Positions 6,534-10,972 of a stretch of DNA of 10,972 nucleotides are shown here, one piece after another (within the stretch, counting starts at the first letter, position 1; each line of letters begins with the position of its first letter). Under the pieces are notes generated by a model. That model saw only the letters and a program-made list of their open reading frames with translations, was not told the origin of the DNA and did not search any database. The translations under genes were made by a program, and so were the position numbers. The DNA comes from Rhodoferax sp. (lineage in GTDB: Bacteria; Pseudomonadota; Gammaproteobacteria; Burkholderiales; Burkholderiaceae_C). Where the stretch lies: assembly GCA_029946045.1 (NCBI GenBank), contig JAQSDS010000465.1, positions 1-10,972 of the forward strand. Reading direction: 5' to 3'.

Positions 6534-6896
6534 ATGTCTTCCTCGCTTTACCAACGGCTCGGCGGTGTTGATCGCATCAGCCAGCTCGCCAAAGACGTGG
6601 TCGCCTTGCACTATGTCAATCCGTTGTTCAAAACCCGGTTCGAGCAGGTCAAGGACCGCGGCCAACTGGAGCGCAATATCAGCGACTTCATCTGTGCCGG
6701 CACGGGCGGACCGCAAACCTATTCTGGCAAGGACGTGTTGGCGGCCCACAAGCACATGAATATCGACGAGCAGGAACTGGTGTCCGCCATCGACGACGTG
6801 ATGGCGGCGATGACCCAGAACGGCTACGAGCAGGCCGAGAAGAACGACATCCTGGCCATCCTGTATTCGCTCAAGGGTGACGTGGTTCGCGTCTGA
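6534..6896 (+). CDS. Group 1 truncated haemoglobin
   Basis: The product is 120 residues, typical for a TrHb1. Hallmarks are LYQRLGG at 5-11 (helix A/B start), the AGTGGPQTYSGKDVLAAHKHMNI stretch at 55-77 with His72 as proximal haem ligand, and a helical C-terminal part ending ILAILYSLKGDVVRV. Tyr27 sits about where the distal B10 Tyr of trHbN lies, though the following B-C region (VNPLFKTRF) is shorter than in classical trHbN. TrHb1 proteins bind O2 and NO, and some act as NO dioxygenases; which applies here is not shown. It is cytosolic with no signal peptide. AAGGAG (6521-6526) supports the ATG. It is last in the co-directional cluster, 100 bases after the FAD oxidoreductase, and converges with the OmpA gene. 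A shared regulon with the flavoprotein is suggested by the repeated blocks upstream of both. Confidence 0.93.
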   Translation: MSSSLYQRLGGVDRISQLAKDVVALHYVNPLFKTRFEQVKDRGQLERNISDFICAGTGGPQTYSGKDVLAAHKHMNIDEQELVSAIDDVMAAMTQNGYEQAEKNDILAILYSLKGDVVRV

Positions 6897-6911
6897 ACTG
6901 CCCGCCAAACC

Positions 6912-6937
6912 GACGGCCGTGGTGTCGCACGGCGGTC
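6912..6937. terminator. Possible bidirectional hairpin between convergent genes
   Basis: GACGGCCGTG (6912-6921) and CACGGCGGTC (6928-6937) can pair over 10 positions with one mismatch around a 6-base loop, in the 63-base gap between the globin stop and the OmpA stop. A 10-bp palindrome CCAGATCTGG follows at 6940-6949. Neither strand has a proper T-run, so intrinsic termination is plausible from position but not demonstrated. Confidence 0.35.
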
Positions 6938-6959
6938 GCCCAGATCTGGCGATTCAAGC

Positions 6960-8126
6960 CTAACGTTGGCCAGTTACTTCGATGTCCACCCGACGGTCGG
7001 GCTGCAGACAGGAAATCAGGGCAGGGGTGACTTTGGTGCCCACGCAATCACCCGGCTTGGTCACCGGATCAGAGCCATTGACGCCCTTGGCGTTGATCTT
7101 GTTGGCCGGGATGCCTGCCGAACTCACCAGGTAGCCGCCGACCGCTTCGGCACGCTGGGTGGACAGCTTTTGGTTATAGGCTTGCCGGCCAATGCGGTCG
7201 GTGTGGCCCGTGACGTTGATCACGTCAAAGTCAACGCCACGCAGGTTTGTGGCCAACTTGTCAAGCTCGGCGCGACCCGTGGGTTTGACGGCGGCGCTGT
7301 CAAAGTCAAACAGTGAATCCGCTGAAAAGCTAACCCGTTGGGGCATAGGTGCAGGCGGTGGTGGCGCCGGAGGGACGGGCGGCGGTGCCACGTACACGGG
7401 TGCTGGCGCCTGGGCGACGACCACAGGTGCAGGCAGGTAGGTCTGAGCCACCGGGGTCGGTGTCTTGCCGCCAAAGCGGTACACCAGACCGATGGAGGCC
7501 ATGTCGACATCGCCCTTGTTACCCACGGCATCGTTGACGCGGTAGCGCTCGATTTCGGCGCGCAGGCTCAGGGCGTCGGTGAAGGCGTATTGCACACCCA
7601 GGCCGACCTTGAGGTTGGTGTCGCGCGCGCTCGGGCTGGGGTTGAGCACGGTGACAGCGCCGGTGCCGGCAAAGTTGCCGTCGGTGTGTGCATAGGTGAC
7701 GCCGAGGCGGCCAAAGGCAGAAAACTTCTCGGTGATCGGCAGGATGCCAAGCGCGTCCAAGTTAAGGCCGCGCAGCTTGATGTTGCCGCTCAGGGTGCCG
7801 GTGGGTGCCGTGTTGGCGGCAAAGCCAAACCGGCCCAGATCGAAATAGCCTGCTTCCACCGCAAAATATTTGTTGTACTGGTAGCCGCCAAACAACTTGT
7901 AACCGCGGTCGCGTTCATCGTCGGTAATCGAGGTGGCGGTGAGGCCACTGCCGAGCAAGCCACTGGTGATGCGGGCATCGTCAATGCTGGCCTGGGTACG
8001 GCCAATATTGGCCCCGCCATACCAGCCGGTGTCTTGCGCCATGGCAAACGGTGCGGCCATGAGGGCGAGTGTCAGCAGGCTGAGCTTGCCAGCGGTGCTG
8101 ACGGATTTGATTTTGTTAAGTGTCAT
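6960..8126 (-). CDS. OmpA-family outer-membrane protein
   Basis: The product is 388 residues. A signal peptide (1-30, ending AMA before Gln31) leads into an eight-strand-type OmpA beta-barrel (about 32-220, starting DTGWYGGANIGRT and closing with SIGLVYRFGG). A Pro/Ala/Val-rich linker (about 222-262, PPPVPPAPPPPAP) follows. The periplasmic OmpA_C domain (about 265-388) keeps the peptidoglycan-binding pair Asp310 (GHTDRIG) and Arg325 (LSTQRA). Cys361 and Cys373 match the disulfide loop of E. coli OmpA, just before the LQPDRRVDIEV signature. The protein should anchor the outer membrane to the cell wall. The ATG at 8126 is fixed by AGGAGAAC a short distance upstream; the longer open frame to 8204 overlaps the upstream gene and lacks a signal sequence. 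The gene starts 13 bases after the stop of the DUF3494 lipoprotein, so the two are almost certainly co-transcribed. Confidence 0.95.
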   Translation of the reverse strand: MTLNKIKSVSTAGKLSLLTLALMAAPFAMAQDTGWYGGANIGRTQASIDDARITSGLLGSGLTATSITDDERDRGYKLFGGYQYNKYFAVEAGYFDLGRFGFAANTAPTGTLSGNIKLRGLNLDALGILPITEKFSAFGRLGVTYAHTDGNFAGTGAVTVLNPSPSARDTNLKVGLGVQYAFTDALSLRAEIERYRVNDAVGNKGDVDMASIGLVYRFGGKTPTPVAQTYLPAPVVVAQAPAPVYVAPPPVPPAPPPPAPMPQRVSFSADSLFDFDSAAVKPTGRAELDKLATNLRGVDFDVINVTGHTDRIGRQAYNQKLSTQRAEAVGGYLVSSAGIPANKINAKGVNGSDPVTKPGDCVGTKVTPALISCLQPDRRVDIEVTGQR

Positions 8127-8139
8127 GATGTTCTCCTGA

Positions 8140-9708
8140 TTATTGGGCTGGCACATTGACAACCGTGTTGACCATCGTGACCGAGGCGCCCAGGGACAAG
8201 GCACGCCCGTTCAGTGTCATGATGTTCATGTTGTCAGCAGTTGAGATCTTGACCCCGGCTTGCGCAATGATGGTGCCCACCATGGTGCCGCCGCCAGCGG
8301 CGTTGATGGTGGCTGTGGAGCCGACTTGCCAGAACACGTTCTTGGCCAGTGCACCACCAGCCAGGATGATGCTTTGTGGCGCTGCGGTGCCTGGTCCACC
8401 GACCGTCAGCGTGGTGGCCATCTGGAACACCCAAGTGGCGTTGGCATCACCTTGCGCATCGAGTGTCAGGTCGCCCCCTTCTATCAGGAACGAACCCGCG
8501 GGTGCCTTATAAACACCTGGCTGCAACGTGATGCCGGCCAAATTGGCGCCGGGTGCCGGGCTTGCGCCACCGACGGGCTTGGCCACCAGCGCCAGGTAGG
8601 CAGTTTCGGCATCCAGGCGCGCCTGGGTGGCCACAGCGCACTCGGGCGCGCTCGGGCCGGCAGAATTAGCGCCAATTATTGAATTGGTGCAGGTGTAGAT
8701 CATGCCGTTGACCGTACCCTTGTTCAGGGTCGTTTCGGTGTAAATGTCATCACCGAAAGCCAAGGATTCATGGAAACCGGTGACCATGGAGGTGCCCGTG
8801 GCAGTGGTGCCGATGTCACCATTGATAACCGTCAGCGTACCCATATTGGTCATGCCGGCGGTACCGCCAAAGGTGCCAAAAGGCTCTGCCAGGTTCAGGG
8901 CGATCAAGGGCTGCGTTGTTGCTGCGGCTGCTGTGGTAAAGGTCCAGACCTTGTCAATTGCCAACGGATTGCTTGCTTGATCAGTGACACCGGTGACACC
9001 CGAAACAACCGTGGCTGTGTACACGGTGTTCACTGCCAGATTGGCGTTGGGTGTGAAGGTGGCAATGGTGTTCAGAGGGTTGATGCTGACCGTGCCTGCA
9101 ACCGGATTAACACCTTGAAAGAGCGTGAAATTGGTGGTTTTGAGGGTGAGCGGGTCCATCGCTTCGCTGAAGGTGGCTTTGACTGCCGTGTTGGTGGCAA
9201 CACCTGTCGCTAGATCGGCAGGATTGACCAGCGTCACCGTGGGAGCCGTCACGTCGGTGCTTGCACTGGTGCTGAATTGCCAGACATGATTACTGGCCAG
9301 GCTCACGCCGGTGCTGTCTTTGGCCGCCATCGTGACGGTGGCGGTACAGTCCGTAGCGTTGGGGAGGTTCGCGGTCAGGGGCAGTGTGGCGATCTTGCTG
9401 TCAGCCAGGTAGCTGACGGGGCCGGTCGTGACCGTTCCGCCCAGGCAGGTCAGGGTGAAGCTGGTATTGGTGAGCGTAGCGGCATCCATGGGTTTGCTGA
9501 AGGCTGCCGTGATCACTTTGGTGTTGGGTGCGACTGTGCTTCCTGTGAAAGGTGTGACCACCGTAACGACAGGGGCCACGACTGGTGCAATGTCACCGGC
9601 CCCCAGAATGGGCGATTGCCCGCCACCGCCGCATGCGGCCAGAGCGACGCTGAACGTGGCTGCCATGAGCCATGGCGTCAGCCTGGTATGAGCCTTGATA
9701 TTTTTCAT
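8140..9708 (-). CDS. Lipoprotein with two Big_5 Ig-like domains and a DUF3494 ice-binding-like domain
   Basis: The product is 522 residues. A lipoprotein signal ends VALAAC with Cys26 in a canonical lipobox, followed by GGGG. Two Ig-like Big_5 repeats come next (about 46-150 and 154-260). Each has the NT(K/A)V..AxFS(K/E)(P/A)MD motif, a central NxTxFTL strand and a VWxFxT closing strand. The C terminus (268-522) is a DUF3494 domain: TVINGDIGTTATGT, then ATQARLDAETAYLAL, LQPGVYKAPAGSF, LTLDAQGDANATWVFQ, NVFWQVGSTATI and LNGRALSLGA. DUF3494 folds as a discontinuous beta-solenoid; some members bind ice, others appear to be surface or adhesion proteins. Ice binding here is not shown. GAGG 7 bases before the ATG at 9708 and the clean lipoprotein signal fix the start; the open frame to 9861 adds 51 residues without such signals. 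It is the first gene of an operon with ompA. Confidence 0.93.
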   Translation of the reverse strand: MKNIKAHTRLTPWLMAATFSVALAACGGGGQSPILGAGDIAPVVAPVVTVVTPFTGSTVAPNTKVITAAFSKPMDAATLTNTSFTLTCLGGTVTTGPVSYLADSKIATLPLTANLPNATDCTATVTMAAKDSTGVSLASNHVWQFSTSASTDVTAPTVTLVNPADLATGVATNTAVKATFSEAMDPLTLKTTNFTLFQGVNPVAGTVSINPLNTIATFTPNANLAVNTVYTATVVSGVTGVTDQASNPLAIDKVWTFTTAAAATTQPLIALNLAEPFGTFGGTAGMTNMGTLTVINGDIGTTATGTSMVTGFHESLAFGDDIYTETTLNKGTVNGMIYTCTNSIIGANSAGPSAPECAVATQARLDAETAYLALVAKPVGGASPAPGANLAGITLQPGVYKAPAGSFLIEGGDLTLDAQGDANATWVFQMATTLTVGGPGTAAPQSIILAGGALAKNVFWQVGSTATINAAGGGTMVGTIIAQAGVKISTADNMNIMTLNGRALSLGASVTMVNTVVNVPAQ

Positions 9709-9921
9709 TTGCCTACCTCTTGAGTTGATGCGAAAACTTGTGATGACCAGGTCAACGCTGGGTCGACATTGGCACGTTTGCTCTGCACCCCCACCGGGGT
9801 CAGTTGCATTGCAAAGTTCAGTATCGGCAGGTGGCTGCGGTGTGTCTGTGTGGCACACCACAGAAGGATGTGCTGTTCGAGCTGTCGCGGAATCCGTTGA
9901 TTTCTGACACCCAAGTCGGTT
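9709..9921. other. Intergenic region between the P-type ATPase and lipoprotein genes
   Basis: This 213-base stretch should hold the promoter of the lipoprotein-OmpA operon. On the minus strand a TTGACC hexamer is present about 45 bases before the start codon, but no good -10 lies at the right distance, so I call no promoter. A weak inverted repeat, TCTGTG (9845-9850) with CACAGA (9859-9864), has no T-run. No clear intrinsic terminator for the ATPase gene is visible and no additional gene is supported. Confidence 0.5.
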
Positions 9922-10972
9922 TCAGGGCCCGGTTAGCCCGACGGCCGGACTTTGATCCTGGTACCGGCGCCAGGCCTTTTCAACTTCAACTGCCACGCCC
10001 ACCAGGGCCGCGGCAGCCAGACAAATGCCCAGCTCGGCCAGGCTCAGGGGCTGGGTTTTGAAGATCGGGTTAAGTGCTGGCACGTAAATGGTCGCCATTT
10101 GCAGCACAAAGGTCAGCAGCACGGCGCCCAGCAGAGGCTTGTTGCTGCCCAAGCCGAGCTGCCACAGTGATTCACGCTCGGAGCGAATCGCCATCACATG
10201 CGCCATTTGCGACAGGGTGAGCACGGTAAACACCATGGTTTGCCAGTGCGCGTGGCCGGTGGACAAAGCCCAGGCCTGCACCCCCAGGCATAGCCCGGCA
10301 ATCAACAAGCCAATGCCCAGAATATGCTGCCACATGCCATTGGCAAACAGGCTCTCGGTGTGGGCGCGGGGTGGGCGCTGCATGACGCCACGCTCGGCCG
10401 GCTCGGCTGCCAGCGCCAGCCCGGGCAGGCCGTCGGTGACCAGGTTGATCCACAGGATATGGATCGGCAAGAGTGGAATTGGCAGAAAAACCAGCGGTGC
10501 CAGAAACAGCGTCCAGATTTCGCCAGAGTTGCCGGTCATGGCGTAGCGCACAAACTTGCGGATGTTGTCGTAAATGCGTCGACCCTCGCGCACCGCCGCC
10601 ACGATGCTTGCAAAGTTGTCATCGAGCAGCACCATGCTGGCAGCCTCACGGGCCACGTCGGTGCCGCCTTTGCCCATGGCCACGCCGATGTCGGCGCGTT
10701 TGAGGGCGGGTGCATCGTTCACACCATCGCCCGTCATGGCCACAATTTCGCCCTGCGCCTGCAAGGCCTCGACAATGCGGATTTTTTGCGCCGGATCGAC
10801 CCGGGCATACACCTGCACTTGCGAGACGCGCAGCAGCAAGGCTGCGTCGTCAAGCGCTGCCAGATCCTGGCCGGTCAACACCTCGGCCTGCGCGTTGTCC
10901 ACCAGGCCCAGCCGCAGCGCAATGGCACGAGCGGTGGCGGGGTGGTCACCGGTGATCATGACCGGCGTGATG
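9922..10972 (-). CDS. P2-type cation-transporting ATPase, C-terminal half (probable Ca2+ pump; enters from right edge)
   Basis: The frame is open to the right edge, so the N-terminal half, including the DKTGT phosphorylation site, is missing. Visible are ITPVMITGDHPATA at the window edge, the hinge MTGDGVNDAPALKRADIGVAMG, and then a membrane domain of about six helices (Cation_ATPase_C). Cation-site residues of SERCA-type pumps are kept: Asn and Glu in TGNSGEIW (helix M5), and Asn, Thr and Asp in LWINLVTDGLPG (helix M6). The late segment IYVPALNPIFKTQPLSLAEL also matches SERCA/PacL-like pumps. These point to ATP-driven Ca2+ export across the inner membrane, although Mn2+ or another cation cannot be excluded without the M4 helix. 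The stop is TGA at 9922-9924. It precedes the lipoprotein gene on the same strand by 213 bases and is probably a separate transcription unit. Confidence 0.93.
   Translation of the reverse strand, partial: ITPVMITGDHPATARAIALRLGLVDNAQAEVLTGQDLAALDDAALLLRVSQVQVYARVDPAQKIRIVEALQAQGEIVAMTGDGVNDAPALKRADIGVAMGKGGTDVAREAASMVLLDDNFASIVAAVREGRRIYDNIRKFVRYAMTGNSGEIWTLFLAPLVFLPIPLLPIHILWINLVTDGLPGLALAAEPAERGVMQRPPRAHTESLFANGMWQHILGIGLLIAGLCLGVQAWALSTGHAHWQTMVFTVLTLSQMAHVMAIRSERESLWQLGLGSNKPLLGAVLLTFVLQMATIYVPALNPIFKTQPLSLAELGICLAAAALVGVAVEVEKAWRRYQDQSPAVGLTGP

Noticed and set aside
7338..8159. A 273-codon plus-strand open frame opposite the OmpA gene
   Set aside because: It is the complement of the OmpA barrel and linker. 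Its Gly/Arg/Ala-rich translation has no family signature.
8119..8228. A 15-base direct repeat (AGTGTCATGATGTTC at 8119-8133 and 8214-8228)
   Set aside because: One copy covers the OmpA start, the other encodes NIMTLN inside the DUF3494 domain. Both simply encode the same short MTLN peptide, and the flanks differ, so chance is the best explanation.

Overview
The window is GC-rich, densely coded DNA. The protein repertoire (an AsmA-family protein, a YXWGXW envelope protein, a BON lipoprotein, OmpA with an E. coli-like C-terminal disulfide loop) points to a Gram-negative proteobacterium. I infer Betaproteobacteria, order Burkholderiales (Comamonadaceae-like, e.g. Rhodoferax/Polaromonas), from overall protein character; no rRNA or marker gene is present to prove it. 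I see no tRNA, rRNA, CRISPR array, insertion sequence or phage gene.

Left part (1-1415): three small envelope genes. An AsmA-family gene runs off the left edge on the minus strand. It diverges from a secreted YXWGXW-repeat protein on the plus strand, which converges on a minus-strand BON-domain lipoprotein. A strong, probably bidirectional terminator (951-994) follows the YXWGXW gene. A nested inverted repeat with a possible 20-codon ORF lies directly after the BON gene. The upstream regions of the YXWGXW and BON genes carry near-identical palindromes (485-506 and 1520-1538).

Centre (1687-6896): four co-directional plus-strand genes. They encode a small DUF4242/SCO4226-like protein, a 982-residue ATPase-LuxR regulator of the LAL (MalT-like) class, a BBE-type FAD-linked oxidoreductase with a single predicted covalent flavin attachment, and a group 1 truncated haemoglobin. 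The two gaps before the oxidoreductase and haemoglobin genes share sequence blocks that could be operators for the LAL regulator. The likely theme is a regulated redox or haem/flavin response, but the signal and substrate are not visible in the sequence.

Right part (6960-10972): a minus-strand block, convergent with the haemoglobin gene. It holds the C-terminal half of a P2-type (probably Ca2+) ATPase entering from the right edge. After a 213-base gap comes a lipoprotein with two bacterial Ig-like (Big_5) domains and a C-terminal ice-binding-like DUF3494 domain. Thirteen bases after its stop an OmpA-family porin gene starts. The lipoprotein and OmpA genes look like a two-gene surface operon.

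The items most worth following up are the paired palindromes upstream of the envelope genes, the repeated blocks in the LAL-flavoprotein-globin cluster, the DUF3494-OmpA operon and the structured region after the BON gene.
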